Shown here: positions 9,979-18,479 of the stretch, one piece after another
How positions within the stretch are numbered: the first letter of the stretch is position 1
Layout of the letters: each line of letters begins with the position of its first letter
Notes under the pieces: model-generated
What the model was told of the DNA's origin: nothing
Database searches by the model: none
What the model saw: the letters and a program-made list of their open reading frames with translations, nothing else
Assembly (NCBI RefSeq): GCF_001545115.1
Contig: NZ_FCNU01000010.1
Location: 55,211-119,210 of the forward strand
Direction: 5' to 3'
Source of the DNA: Candidatus Protochlamydia phocaeensis
Lineage (GTDB): Bacteria > Chlamydiota > Chlamydiia > Chlamydiales > Parachlamydiaceae
Length of the DNA: 64,000 nt
Made by a program: the position numbers and the translations under genes

Positions 9979-11285
9979 CAGAAAAAGTCAATCAACCCAC
10001 TCCTCCCAAGCATGAGCCTGCTCATACGCATTTTGTCCATAAGCTTGACCGTTCGGCTATTTTGACACTTGTCGGCATTATCCTGCTTTTCTCCACTTCG
10101 ATCATCATTGTCTTGGTTGCCCCTAGGTACGTTGATTCGACGTGGACAAGCCCTTCCAGTCCCTATCAAGTGCAGATGTATGAGATTGAAGACCCGAATA
10201 TTTACATCAGTAGCGCATCTTCTGGGGGAAGCGATTTGCAGTATGTGCGGCATCTTAAGCAGGACCTGACCCTGCTGGCCTTTAAAGAATCGGAAAACAT
10301 GCGCCTGATTGCTCCTCCCGAGCTTGAAAAGTATATTACGCGAGCAGATGATGAGCAGCTAAAGCTGACCTCGCGGTTGTTGATGTTGCGCGAGCCCCAA
10401 GGGCAGGCAAAAGAAAAAGCGGACCAATTGCGCAAGAAACTGCAGGAAGCCAATAAGAATAATGGCCAGAAGCCAGATAATAATGAGGAAGAACCTGAAA
10501 AAATCAGCTATCAGGTTCTAGAGCTGTACGATCCTCAGCTTAAAGAAGCCTTTTCCTTAGAACCGGCAGGAGGAATTTTGCAAAATTGGGTCGATAAAGA
10601 TTTTGTGATCCTGGACGAGACCGTCAAGCACCCCTATCATCAAAATTATGGGGTTGTGTATGCGCAAAATCCGCAAGAGTTTCGCATTAGTCCTGTGCGC
10701 TTTGGATCCATGCAAAAGTGGCGCTATGATCCAAATGGCGAACCTATTAAGGACCTTGCCGACCTGAAGCGTCCAGAGCTCAATTTTCATTCTAGGCAAG
10801 AGCTGATTTATCTAGGAGAGCATATTTATGCCATAGAAGGCTGTTGGTACTGCCATACCGATCAGACGCGTACCTTAATCCAGGATGTTGTCCTAAACGG
10901 TTCGGATTCGTTTCCAGCTCCCCCTTCTTCGGCCAATGAATATATTTATCAAAAAATTACTTTTGCTGGAACGCGCCGCATTGGGCCGGACATATCGAGG
11001 GTGGGGGTAAAGAGGCCCAGCCGTGATTGGCATAAGGCCCACTTTTGGGCTCCGCGTACGGCCAGTGCGGGATCTATCATGCCGGCTTTCCAACACTTTT
11101 TTGACAATGATCCAAGAGGCACGGGCAAAAGCACAATCGGTATTCCGAACCATCAATTTGAGGCTATTTATCAGTATTTGATGACTAAAGGGACACGCAT
11201 TACCCCTCCCACGCAGGCTTGGTGGTTGGGAAAAGATCCTATTAATACTAAAGAAATCATAGAAGGACAGCGTAAATTAAAATGA
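9975..11285 (+). CDS. ccoO: cbb3 oxidase monoheme subunit II (CcoO-like)
   Basis: The start was placed at the ATG overlapping the ccoN stop, giving 436 residues; the frame stays open further upstream but inside ccoN. One membrane helix lies at about 28-49. A single heme c site, CWYCH at 290-294, sits in an EGCWYCH-(x)-QTR context typical of CcoO/FixO. It is followed by the family landmarks RIGPDISRVG, DWHKAHFWAPR and a distal methionine in SIMPAF. An inserted stretch of about 120 residues rich in Lys, Glu and Gln separates helix and heme domain, so the protein is roughly twice the usual CcoO length. It takes electrons from soluble or multiheme cytochrome c and delivers them to CcoN. The next start again overlaps this stop as ATGA. 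Confidence 0.9.
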   Translation: MTEKVNQPTPPKHEPAHTHFVHKLDRSAILTLVGIILLFSTSIIIVLVAPRYVDSTWTSPSSPYQVQMYEIEDPNIYISSASSGGSDLQYVRHLKQDLTLLAFKESENMRLIAPPELEKYITRADDEQLKLTSRLLMLREPQGQAKEKADQLRKKLQEANKNNGQKPDNNEEEPEKISYQVLELYDPQLKEAFSLEPAGGILQNWVDKDFVILDETVKHPYHQNYGVVYAQNPQEFRISPVRFGSMQKWRYDPNGEPIKDLADLKRPELNFHSRQELIYLGEHIYAIEGCWYCHTDQTRTLIQDVVLNGSDSFPAPPSSANEYIYQKITFAGTRRIGPDISRVGVKRPSRDWHKAHFWAPRTASAGSIMPAFQHFFDNDPRGTGKSTIGIPNHQFEAIYQYLMTKGTRITPPTQAWWLGKDPINTKEIIEGQRKLK

Positions 11286-11491
11286 AAGCTTTGGCAGTGA
11301 TTGACGGTTTTGGCGTTTACGGAAATATGCTGCATTCCGCCCTGGTCATTTTTTTTGTTGGAAGCGCCTTTATTGTCTTTTTATATCTTTGGCGAAAAGG
11401 TCGCCTAGATATGGACGAAGAGCCAAAGTTTCAAATGATGCAAGAAGAAGAGGCTAAGCAAGCGGAGGATATACATGGCCCACGAAGGTAA
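11282..11491 (+). CDS. Small membrane protein, CcoQ-like
   Basis: The 69-residue protein has one hydrophobic segment (about 17-36) ending in LYLWRKGR, then an acidic, Glu-rich tail. Size, topology and place between ccoO and a ccoP-like gene match CcoQ, the non-catalytic subunit that stabilises cbb3 oxidase. Sequence conservation in CcoQ is too weak for a firm call. The start overlaps the ccoO stop as ATGA, and its 3' end overlaps the next gene by 17 bases, so it is part of the same translationally coupled unit. Confidence 0.6.
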   Translation: MKALAVIDGFGVYGNMLHSALVIFFVGSAFIVFLYLWRKGRLDMDEEPKFQMMQEEEAKQAEDIHGPRR

Positions 11492-11783
11492 GGACAAAAT
11501 TCAAGATTCCCATTTTCCCGGAGAAATTGAACTATACGGTGATCCGGGAATTGCGACCTTTGATGCCAAGGTGCCTAAGTTTTTGCTGTGGACCTATACT
11601 ATTTTGCCCATTTGGGGAATCATTACTTTTTACTATTTTTGGAATGGCAGCTACGGCTGGTTTGACCGCGGATCTTGGCATGAGCTTCAAATTGCGGCTA
11701 ATACAACCTTTCCGATTGAAAATCAAAACATGCTTCCGGAAGAAAAAAAACTGAAAGAGCAAACCGACAACTCCGTTAGATGA
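11475..11783 (+). CDS. CcoP N-terminal-like membrane protein without heme domain
   Basis: The 102-residue protein opens with a polar region containing ELYGDPGIATFDAKVPKFLL, resembling the short conserved N-terminal segment of CcoP that precedes its membrane helix. One hydrophobic helix follows (about 36-58), then about 40 polar residues and the stop. Normal CcoP is near 300 residues with two CXXCH sites, but none is present here. The 3' region to 11865 contains no frame that restores a heme domain. The electron-entry role of CcoP may therefore be taken by the large multiheme cytochrome upstream. The ATG lies inside the preceding gene. It could also be an unrelated small oxidase subunit. Confidence 0.6.
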   Translation: MAHEGKDKIQDSHFPGEIELYGDPGIATFDAKVPKFLLWTYTILPIWGIITFYYFWNGSYGWFDRGSWHELQIAANTTFPIENQNMLPEEKKLKEQTDNSVR

Positions 11784-11865
11784 GCAGAAGCTCATCCGAA
11801 CTTTGGTCAATAAGGAGAAAGGCGCGTGGATTATTTCAAGTTTTTTGGGAGGACGTACATCTCGG

Positions 11866-12504
11866 ATGCCAATAAAAACCGATTTCTCTAAACAATTAAA
11901 AGAGGCCACATCGAGCATTCATACGGCCGTTGAAAGTCACCCATTTATGAAAAAATTGCTGGATGGCTCGCTTGATGAAAAATGTTACCACCAACATTTG
12001 ATCGACTTGGAAAGCGTTTATCGCGCTTTAGAAGAAGGGATTAGAAAGAGCCTTAAAAAAGAGTCCAACCTTTCCACTGTATATGTTAAAGAGCTTGAAA
12101 GAGCGGACGCTATTCAGCAAGACCTTCAAAGCGCGACCTTTGCAGCTCTTAAGGCTTCTCCTTCTCCGGCAGCGCAGGAATATGTGAAGCATTTGAATTA
12201 TTTAGCAACCCATCATCCCCTTCTTCTTCTTGCCCATGCTTATGTGCGTTATCTGGGAGATTTATCCGGAGGCATGATCCTAAAAAAACGCATTGAACAG
12301 AAATGGCCGGATGCTGTCCATTTCTATGATTTTTCCGCGCTTATAGAAAAAGCCAAACAAAAAGCCTTTTCATTCAAAGAATCTTATAAAGACAAGTTGG
12401 ATGATTTGCCGCTGACTGCAAACGATATCCAAGCCTTAGTAAACGAGGCTCATTTGGCATTTGAAAAGGCTCAAAGCCTGTTCGATGCCATTCCTTTGAA
12501 TTAA
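11866..12504 (+). CDS. Heme oxygenase (biliverdin-producing type)
   Basis: The start was set at the ATG preceded by GGGAGGA, giving 212 residues, the normal length for bacterial heme oxygenases. An in-frame TTG at 11803 would add 21 unlikely residues. His19, in an LKEATSSIHTAVES context, matches the proximal heme ligand, and GDLSGG at 131-136 is the distal-helix signature. The protein is all-helical with no signal peptide, so it is cytoplasmic. It should open heme to biliverdin, iron and CO using reducing equivalents from a ferredoxin or flavoprotein. It follows the oxidase genes by 82 bases and may share their transcript. Its likely roles are iron recovery or heme balance. Confidence 0.9.
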   Translation: MPIKTDFSKQLKEATSSIHTAVESHPFMKKLLDGSLDEKCYHQHLIDLESVYRALEEGIRKSLKKESNLSTVYVKELERADAIQQDLQSATFAALKASPSPAAQEYVKHLNYLATHHPLLLLAHAYVRYLGDLSGGMILKKRIEQKWPDAVHFYDFSALIEKAKQKAFSFKESYKDKLDDLPLTANDIQALVNEAHLAFEKAQSLFDAIPLN

Positions 12505-12514
12505 TCTAGTTTGG

Positions 12515-12566
12515 GACTCTGTGCTTTGTGGCCAACCAGTGTTTAATCAGCCACAAGCTCAGAGTC
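12515..12566. terminator. Long imperfect hairpin between convergent genes
   Basis: The arms GACTCTGTGCTTTGTGGC (12515-12532) and GCCACAAGCTCAGAGTC (12550-12566) pair with one bulge and one mismatch around a 17-base loop. It lies between the convergent heme oxygenase and Nudix genes. There is no clear T-run on either side, so termination is an inference from position and structure. Confidence 0.45.
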
Positions 12567-12582
12567 TATCAAAATAGGCCAA

Positions 12583-13896
12583 TCAATTCACTCTTGGATG
12601 CTTAATGCAGTAAAGCAAGAGCGCATAAGCCAGGAAAGGATCGCGCAAGGCAAATGACTGTTTCTCGCCCTTTTGCTCGACAGTCAAATAGCCATCCGCT
12701 AAGCCGCGCTCGATTTCGTCTAAGGAAAAGAAATATTTGCCTGCGATGGCTTCTGTTTCTTCATGGGCAGGGGCTTGCTCGACAGTGACTTCTCCCGAAA
12801 AAATGGGAACGATCGAAGGCATGACCCCCGAATCGGGAGTTATAGAACCGAGCAACTCAGGATGATCGATCAATAAACCTGCCTCTTCTTGAAGTTCTCT
12901 TTTGGCCGTCTCTTCAGCCGTCTCTCCCTTTTTCGATCCGCCTCGCGGCAGCTCGAATTCCCATGAACTGGTCGCATGGCGGTAGGCCAGAATCAAACCA
13001 ATTCTTATTTGTCCATCTGGAAGCCTGAAAAGCGGAATAACAGCTGCGCCGCCAATGCCATCTAATTGACTCTTCCAAATCAAGCGATTATACATATGCT
13101 TAAATCCATGTGGAGAAATCACGGCATCGCGAATCCATATCCAAAAAGAGTCCTCGCATACAACGCCAGGCCGGCTCCATGCTGCAGCTAATTCATGCGA
13201 GTTTAGCCTGGCATATAAGCGATCATAAGTCAGCTGCTGAATGGTACGGATCTCATTTGGATCATAGGCAATCTCATAGGTTCCTTGTTTGTAGTCATTT
13301 AAAGAACCCATTCGTTTGAGCTTTTCCGGATAGGCATTTAGAAGCTCAAAATAGCGGCTTAAAGCTCTTTCATCTTCCGTTGATATTGCATTGCTCAAAG
13401 GCATTAATTGGAAAGGGGCGCAGATCCGAGGAGCGCTAATCGTCCATTCTGAAGAACGAGAAGAGAAAAAGACGCGATTCCATGCTTGGATCGTTTTAAG
13501 TGAAGAGTTGTAAAAATCGATGGCGACGGCATTGCATGCCAGGTTTTGGTCAAAATGGGCTTGCCCCAATTTTACATGCATGCGGTTGATGATTTCCACG
13601 CGTTGCTTGAGGAATAACGGATCAGAATCCATCAAGGAATTCTTCCAGGCTTCGCGTCCAGAAGGGGCAAACAAGCGGGTTAAAGAATGGAGAAAATGAG
13701 CTATCCACTGTTTAATTTTGGCTATTAATCCTTCAGCGCTTTGCGAATGGGTTTGAGAATATTTTAAGCGACCTTCTTCTTCTTGCAACCTTTCTGTTTC
13801 GTCATGTTTATAGCATTTATAAGCAACGTGCAGATCTTCTATTGCATGTTTATATTGAATATATTCAACTTGAGAAATTGCGTAGGGAGAAATCAT
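12583..13896 (-). CDS. Nudix hydrolase domain protein with large N-terminal extension
   Basis: The 437-residue protein ends in a Nudix domain. The box G-x5-E-x7-R-E-L-x-E-E-x-G-L runs from Gly319 to Leu341 with all catalytic acidic residues present. The domain is preceded by a strand-rich stretch (about 280-315) with WEFELPRG. Nudix enzymes hydrolyse nucleoside diphosphates linked to another group; PRGG and the downstream spacing recall ADP-ribose pyrophosphatases, but the substrate cannot be told. The first 270 residues are helical with no family recognised, and a short hydrophobic patch lies near 60-76. A strong AGGAGGAAGGGA site precedes the ATG. The extension makes the protein about twice a standard Nudix enzyme. 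Confidence 0.85.
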   Translation of the reverse strand: MISPYAISQVEYIQYKHAIEDLHVAYKCYKHDETERLQEEEGRLKYSQTHSQSAEGLIAKIKQWIAHFLHSLTRLFAPSGREAWKNSLMDSDPLFLKQRVEIINRMHVKLGQAHFDQNLACNAVAIDFYNSSLKTIQAWNRVFFSSRSSEWTISAPRICAPFQLMPLSNAISTEDERALSRYFELLNAYPEKLKRMGSLNDYKQGTYEIAYDPNEIRTIQQLTYDRLYARLNSHELAAAWSRPGVVCEDSFWIWIRDAVISPHGFKHMYNRLIWKSQLDGIGGAAVIPLFRLPDGQIRIGLILAYRHATSSWEFELPRGGSKKGETAEETAKRELQEEAGLLIDHPELLGSITPDSGVMPSIVPIFSGEVTVEQAPAHEETEAIAGKYFFSLDEIERGLADGYLTVEQKGEKQSFALRDPFLAYALLLYCIKHPRVN

Positions 13897-13933
13897 TCCC
13901 TTCCTCCTAAGTGAAAAAGTAATAGTATGAAAA

Positions 13934-13962
13934 AAAGCCCAGCTGAGGATAACCCGGCTGAG
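13934..13962 (-). terminator. Rho-independent terminator after 13972-14307
   Basis: On the minus strand a GC-rich stem (AGCTCAGCCGGG pairing with TCAGCTGGGCT, one mismatch) is followed by a run of seven T. It begins about ten bases past the stop of the small exported protein gene. Confidence 0.8.
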
Positions 13963-13971
13963 CTAGAAGGT

Positions 13972-14307
13972 CTAGGGACGTTCCCAGGCGATTAGGCCTG
14001 TGAGAGGATCAATGCAAGTGAGATAGGTTTTTTCTGCGTAGCGGGACTTTGAAAACACAAATAGATAATTATCCTTTAATTTCCAAGAAATGACTTTCGG
14101 ACGGAAGGCGACATCCCATTGCAAGGTGCCATAATCGCTATAAGCTGTGATGTGGTCTTCTGTTTCAAAAGAGGATAAAATCATGATGTTAAAAGAAGTG
14201 GCCATCATGCGGTCTTGATTGAATTCGCGATCGGAAAAAGATTGAGCGGAAAGCATACCGGAGATTAATAATAGCATTCCTAAGAACGCAGAGCGAAAAA
14301 AGTTCAT
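13972..14307 (-). CDS. Small exported protein of unknown function
   Basis: The 111-residue protein begins with a clear signal peptide (basic start, hydrophobic core about 8-18, likely cleavage after SAQ). The mature part is strand-rich and ends in DPLTGLIAWERP, which recalls one blade of a PQQ-type beta-propeller; a single blade cannot form a propeller. AAGGAT precedes the ATG, and a Rho-independent terminator follows the stop, so this is a self-contained gene. No function can be assigned. A decayed end of a longer propeller protein is possible, but the tidy terminator argues for an intact small gene. Confidence 0.65.
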   Translation of the reverse strand: MNFFRSAFLGMLLLISGMLSAQSFSDREFNQDRMMATSFNIMILSSFETEDHITAYSDYGTLQWDVAFRPKVISWKLKDNYLFVFSKSRYAEKTYLTCIDPLTGLIAWERP

Positions 14308-14636
14308 TTTGATTATCCTTTGTAAAAAAAATACAATAAATAATTTTAAAATTTCATTTTAATACACCCTCGAAGGGCTTGTATTCACATTGCTAATACC
14401 CTAGATTCACGTTTTTCAGTCAGGTTGCAATGCCGATGGACGGGCAATATTAAATCAATACAGCCTATTCATCCGCATTGCAATCTGGCTGAGAAATAAT
14501 CTTGAATATAACCTAAGTATGGAATTTTTTTGCTCTTTCGACTGCGTCAAAGCCCTAAGACAGCCGATACTATGGAGAATCGAGCGAATTGTTTGCAAGC
14601 CTGTTGATAATCAATGAATGATGGAAAGAGGAAAAT
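14308..14636. other. Intergenic 329 bp with long inverted repeat
   Basis: No credible coding frame was seen. The stretch holds the upstream region of the small exported protein gene, AT-rich near 14320-14360, and a 23-base inverted repeat described separately. A degraded copy of a dispersed TGCTAAT repeat may lie near 14390. Confidence 0.5.
14416..14492. repeat. 23-base imperfect inverted repeat
   Basis: The left arm 14416-14438 (TCAGTCAGGTTGCAATGC...) and right arm 14470-14492 are complementary at 20 of 23 positions. Two of the three differences are G-U wobbles in RNA, so a transcript would form a 23-bp stem with a 31-base loop. No T-run follows. It could be a structured RNA, or the two ends of a vanished mobile element. 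Confidence 0.65.
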
Positions 14637-16733
14637 CTAGCGGAAATAACCGGATAAACTATTAGCTATTCCCAGCCCTTGCAGGAATCCACCTATTCCC
14701 ATTCTAAAAAGGGGAGCAAAAGACATCAGCAGTGTTGTTAAAGCATAGGCATGAATGATCCTAACTTGATTGATAAAAGAGGCTTGTCTAAAGCGCCGTT
14801 GATTTTCGTTAGAATAGGTTAAGGAAATAAGATTAATGCGATTCAATATCTCCATTCCGTCATTAACGATTTCTAAACGCTCTTGCAATACCTCTCCTCC
14901 AAACCGCTTTAAAGCAAACCAGGCCATTCCTGTCGCAAAGCCGAGGGCGGTGGGAATGGGATAAAGCAAGACGGGAACGGCAATAAGCCCGGATGTAACC
15001 AAAACATATATGAAGCGGGAAACTTTTTGGGCTAAGACTTGCAGAGAAGGAAGATGGGTGACTGCCGTATAAAGCCGACTAGTTAAGCTTTGGCGGACTT
15101 GCAAGCGTTCTTCAATATAACGTCGAAGATTATTTTTAATCTCTTGGGTCGAAACCTGCTCGTTTCGAGGGATAATCCCTTTCTCATAAAGGTCTTCTTC
15201 GGTTGCTAAGCCGATCTCGTTAAATTTTTCCTCGAGCTGGGTCAAGGATTCAATGCCGCACCATTGTTGAATGTCTTCATAATCAGAGATTCTAAAATTG
15301 CAGCGCTCTGCTCCCAAAAACAGCCAAGCTGGCGTAGAATCTTCCTGATTATTTTCCCGATTAACAAGATTGGAAAATCTTTGAAAGCGTTCCGTTATAT
15401 TATGGGAATCGGTCGGCAATCCCAAAAGAGAAAGATAACCCTCATTCAGTTGTTCAATTCGACCGTTTTGTTCTCCAAGAAGAATTTTCAAATGGCCATA
15501 TTGCGGGAAACTGGCCGTAAGCTCCTCATTTGCCCTTCTCAATACTGAACAAAAATCATTCCAAATCTGCTTGGATTGACTCAAATGGACAACGATTTGT
15601 TTCATTCTATTCCATTCGATCTTTAAATTATCAAGCCGTTCTGAAAGGCCCTCTCTGGATTGATCCAGATCTCGATCGAACTGTTCTATATCCATTTTAA
15701 AGCTCTCGAAATCGCGCATGAGGATTTGCAAAGCTCCTGCTTCCCCTTCTATATCTTGGATGAATTGATCAATTTTAGCGTTAGTTGTAGCTAATAAGCG
15801 GCCTTGAAAGAGATTAACAAACTGCTCTACAGATAAACAAGAGGGAACATAAAGAGGAAGGCTGGTTTGAATGAGAAAAAAGGCCTTAAGGGTATCTTCT
15901 TCGTTCAATTCATTTAAGGCGTCTTTAAATAAGCTGAAGAGGGCTCTGTGCGTCTCTTCGTGAAGGGATGTATGAAAAAAAGAGGCTGTCGCATTTAAGG
16001 ATGAGCATTGATTAATTAAATGCCGGATGCGTTCAATGCCTGTGGCGGGAGAAAGGCTCCAAATGGCGATCAAATAAGCCGAAAATTTTATCCTAAGAGC
16101 CAAGCAGCCGGCAAGGAGGAAGGATTGAATAGAAGGATGAGCCGTAAAAGCGGCTGTTAGAAGGCTTCCTTGCAATAAATTGGATAGGCCAAAATTAGCC
16201 CGCCAATCAGGCAGCGCCTGTAGCTGCATGTGGAGATGTCTTAGCTGAGAATGCCAATACACTTGATTCAGCGCCGCATAAGCCTTTTCAAGCAAGCTCC
16301 GGCAGACGGGCAATGCGTAACCAATAAAACTTGTTAATATAAAAGTCTGAAAAAGAGCCGCTCCTATTTGGCCATTTCCAATAGAGGCTAGCAAGCGGCT
16401 GGCAAATGTAGCCGATGCGGCGCATGTTCCTCCTAGTCCAAGGCAGCCTAAGCTTACTAAAGAGACGGTTAAAGCAGCCTTAATCATCCACTCCTTACCC
16501 TGTGAGAAAAAAAGCGGAAGAGTATAAAAATGGATCAAAGATATGCCGACCGTGGTAAGGATCCATTCACCTGGCCTGTAATAGGCCAAAAGGCCCGATG
16601 CCAGAACATTGAGCGCTAACAAGGTAATAGCCGCCGCTGATTTTAAAGCAGGAGGGATGGAATGCCGCTGCAAACGGTTTTCCTGATCTATAGAAAGTGG
16701 CGTAAGGGTATTCACGCTATTCATCACAGCCAT
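14637..16733 (-). CDS. Large multi-helix membrane protein, paralog of 23586-25736
   Basis: The 698-residue protein is not a family I recognise. Hydrophobic segments cluster at the N-terminus (about 30-150 and 185-225) and again at 560-690. Between them lies a 300-residue charged, coiled-coil-like domain ending in a conserved block: AWLFLGAERCNF near 465, then E-E-KFNEIGL and EEDLYEKGI. The same block and the same hydrophobic layout occur in the 716-residue protein at 23586-25736, so the two are paralogs. Long hydrophobic regions flanking a helical domain would suit an inclusion or host-membrane protein of chlamydiae, but this is inference. The gene is AT-richer than its metabolic neighbours and sits alone. 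Confidence 0.7.
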   Translation of the reverse strand: MAVMNSVNTLTPLSIDQENRLQRHSIPPALKSAAAITLLALNVLASGLLAYYRPGEWILTTVGISLIHFYTLPLFFSQGKEWMIKAALTVSLVSLGCLGLGGTCAASATFASRLLASIGNGQIGAALFQTFILTSFIGYALPVCRSLLEKAYAALNQVYWHSQLRHLHMQLQALPDWRANFGLSNLLQGSLLTAAFTAHPSIQSFLLAGCLALRIKFSAYLIAIWSLSPATGIERIRHLINQCSSLNATASFFHTSLHEETHRALFSLFKDALNELNEEDTLKAFFLIQTSLPLYVPSCLSVEQFVNLFQGRLLATTNAKIDQFIQDIEGEAGALQILMRDFESFKMDIEQFDRDLDQSREGLSERLDNLKIEWNRMKQIVVHLSQSKQIWNDFCSVLRRANEELTASFPQYGHLKILLGEQNGRIEQLNEGYLSLLGLPTDSHNITERFQRFSNLVNRENNQEDSTPAWLFLGAERCNFRISDYEDIQQWCGIESLTQLEEKFNEIGLATEEDLYEKGIIPRNEQVSTQEIKNNLRRYIEERLQVRQSLTSRLYTAVTHLPSLQVLAQKVSRFIYVLVTSGLIAVPVLLYPIPTALGFATGMAWFALKRFGGEVLQERLEIVNDGMEILNRINLISLTYSNENQRRFRQASFINQVRIIHAYALTTLLMSFAPLFRMGIGGFLQGLGIANSLSGYFR

Positions 16734-16950
16734 CTTGCGGCATTGCCTTTAAAGTAGAATAAAATAGGGTTTATATTACCATGATTAAAATATTATTAAA
16801 ACAATATTAAATTTAATTTAAAATTTAGTGGTGTTTTAATGGTTTAAAAATTTATTTTCTTTTCCAAATAATTCCAATTATTCGAAAAAGAAAATATTAT
16901 CAACCTAAAATATATTAAGCGTTGAGGGTATAAAATTTATTTAACAGATT

Positions 16951-18357
16951 TTAGGTTATCCCTATATTTGGCATTTTCTGTTCCCTAGACAAGCGGAAAA
17001 TAAGGGGATCTTTATTGGGCTCCACGGCAATGATGACTTTTTCCGATCCTTCTGGGATGAGAGAGCTTAAGCGGGTTTGTTTCCAATTCTCGGGAAGGGG
17101 CAGAGAATGAGGAAGAGAGCCGTCTTCCATTCCTAAAGATCGATTCATAGATACGCCGTAAGCTGAGATAAATTCGGAAGCAGTCAATTTAAAAATATAG
17201 CGTATACGTATGTTGTCATCTTCGTAATTTCTGATATCTGCCAAGGTTAGATCTTTCCAAGAATTTTTTTTAATTCCCTGGGTGCGATAAGCCCAAGAAT
17301 GCATAAAGGATTTGTAATTTTGAGAAGGGACGGAGGAGGCATCTTTAATCAAAGGCACTTCATTAATGCGAAAAATATCTTCAAAACTGCGCAGACGGCC
17401 CTCTGCTAAAGCGCCATTGACTTCCTTGTATCCTTTAAAACTCTGTCTTTTGGCCATCTGGTAGCCATAAAGAGTGGCAAAGCGTATACATTCATGCCCG
17501 CCTTTTTGAAGGTGCGTATTGATGTATTTTCCTCTGAAAGTCAAGGGATTTCCGGCAGCATCTTTAATTTGTGCTTGGTTGAGAGCATCAGTCAAGCGGT
17601 TTAAATCAACCGTATTATCTAATAGGGAATCAATAATTTTAAATTTGCCATCCGAACGAAAAGCCCCTACAATGGTATGAACATTATTTGTAAATCGGAA
17701 AACAACAAATTCTTTTCCAATTGCGAAGGCGGATGATAAATATTTTTTTAATACATTAAATCCTTCTTCTGTATCAGGATTTGAATTCTCACCTTTGTAT
17801 GGATTTATGAATTGAGGATTGGGAATAAAAATAGCCTTAGAATCCTCATCCAATTGCTTTAAAAGATTACCTAAGCTCATATCGGAAAGAATGTTCGATT
17901 GAGGAGAATCATCATTTTCGATATCGGATTTTAAGGTTTCGAGACTACTTATGAGAGTGGTGGATTGGCAGGATTGCTCATATTCTTGCGTATAGGATTG
18001 GTAAAGGCGCTCTAATTCTACCTGAGCGCTTTCTTTTAAAGCAGCTCCTGAATTAGGCCTTTCTATTGGGTGAGGAGATGGCTGTTCAATTAAATGGCGG
18101 GAAATTAATCTGCCAGTCAAAGCTTGTTCCCACCTATTTTTCAATGCAGCTCGGACGGAAGAGAAAGCCAGGCCTATCCCAAACGTGGCAAGACTTAGAA
18201 AAAAGGCAATGGTAAATTGCTGGATCCTCCACCAGGTTCCGGGTTCTTTGACTTGAGTTTCGATCCGATAAGTTCTCCCTTGATAGGAGACTTGGCCGAT
18301 ATACAGGGGAATTGAATCTAATGAAGTAAGAGAAGAAACAGGTAAAATAGCTGTCAT
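16951..18357 (-). CDS. Candidate CE-clan (YopJ/ULP-like) effector with N-terminal membrane segment
   Basis: The 468-residue protein has one hydrophobic segment (about 45-68) and a globular region with the order of catalytic residues seen in CE-clan cysteine proteases and YopJ acetyltransferases. His227 (NNVHTIV) is followed by Asp243 (IIDSLLDN), then Gln284 and Cys290 in LQKGGHECIRFATLYG. The last motif lines up well with the Q-x5-C motif of YopJ (QRSSSEC). Chlamydial deubiquitinases ChlaDub1/2 belong to the same clan and also have an N-terminal membrane segment. The protein could cleave ubiquitin-like modifiers or acetylate host kinases; the sequence cannot decide. The C-terminal 150 residues are unassigned. 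It lies between the two large paralogous membrane protein genes. Confidence 0.55.
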   Translation of the reverse strand: MTAILPVSSLTSLDSIPLYIGQVSYQGRTYRIETQVKEPGTWWRIQQFTIAFFLSLATFGIGLAFSSVRAALKNRWEQALTGRLISRHLIEQPSPHPIERPNSGAALKESAQVELERLYQSYTQEYEQSCQSTTLISSLETLKSDIENDDSPQSNILSDMSLGNLLKQLDEDSKAIFIPNPQFINPYKGENSNPDTEEGFNVLKKYLSSAFAIGKEFVVFRFTNNVHTIVGAFRSDGKFKIIDSLLDNTVDLNRLTDALNQAQIKDAAGNPLTFRGKYINTHLQKGGHECIRFATLYGYQMAKRQSFKGYKEVNGALAEGRLRSFEDIFRINEVPLIKDASSVPSQNYKSFMHSWAYRTQGIKKNSWKDLTLADIRNYEDDNIRIRYIFKLTASEFISAYGVSMNRSLGMEDGSLPHSLPLPENWKQTRLSSLIPEGSEKVIIAVEPNKDPLIFRLSREQKMPNIGIT

Positions 18358-18479
18358 ATTAATAATGTATTTAATTATTTAAAAAATAATAGTTATATTA
18401 TTTAATAAAACAAATATAATAGCAATTATTATTTAATGTTTAAAACGAATAGGGCTAGATTTATTGAAATTTTAGGTAA

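Noticed and set aside
11803..11865. TTG-started extension of the heme oxygenase
   Set aside because: The ATG at 11866 has a strong GGGAGGA site and gives the family length; the extension has neither.
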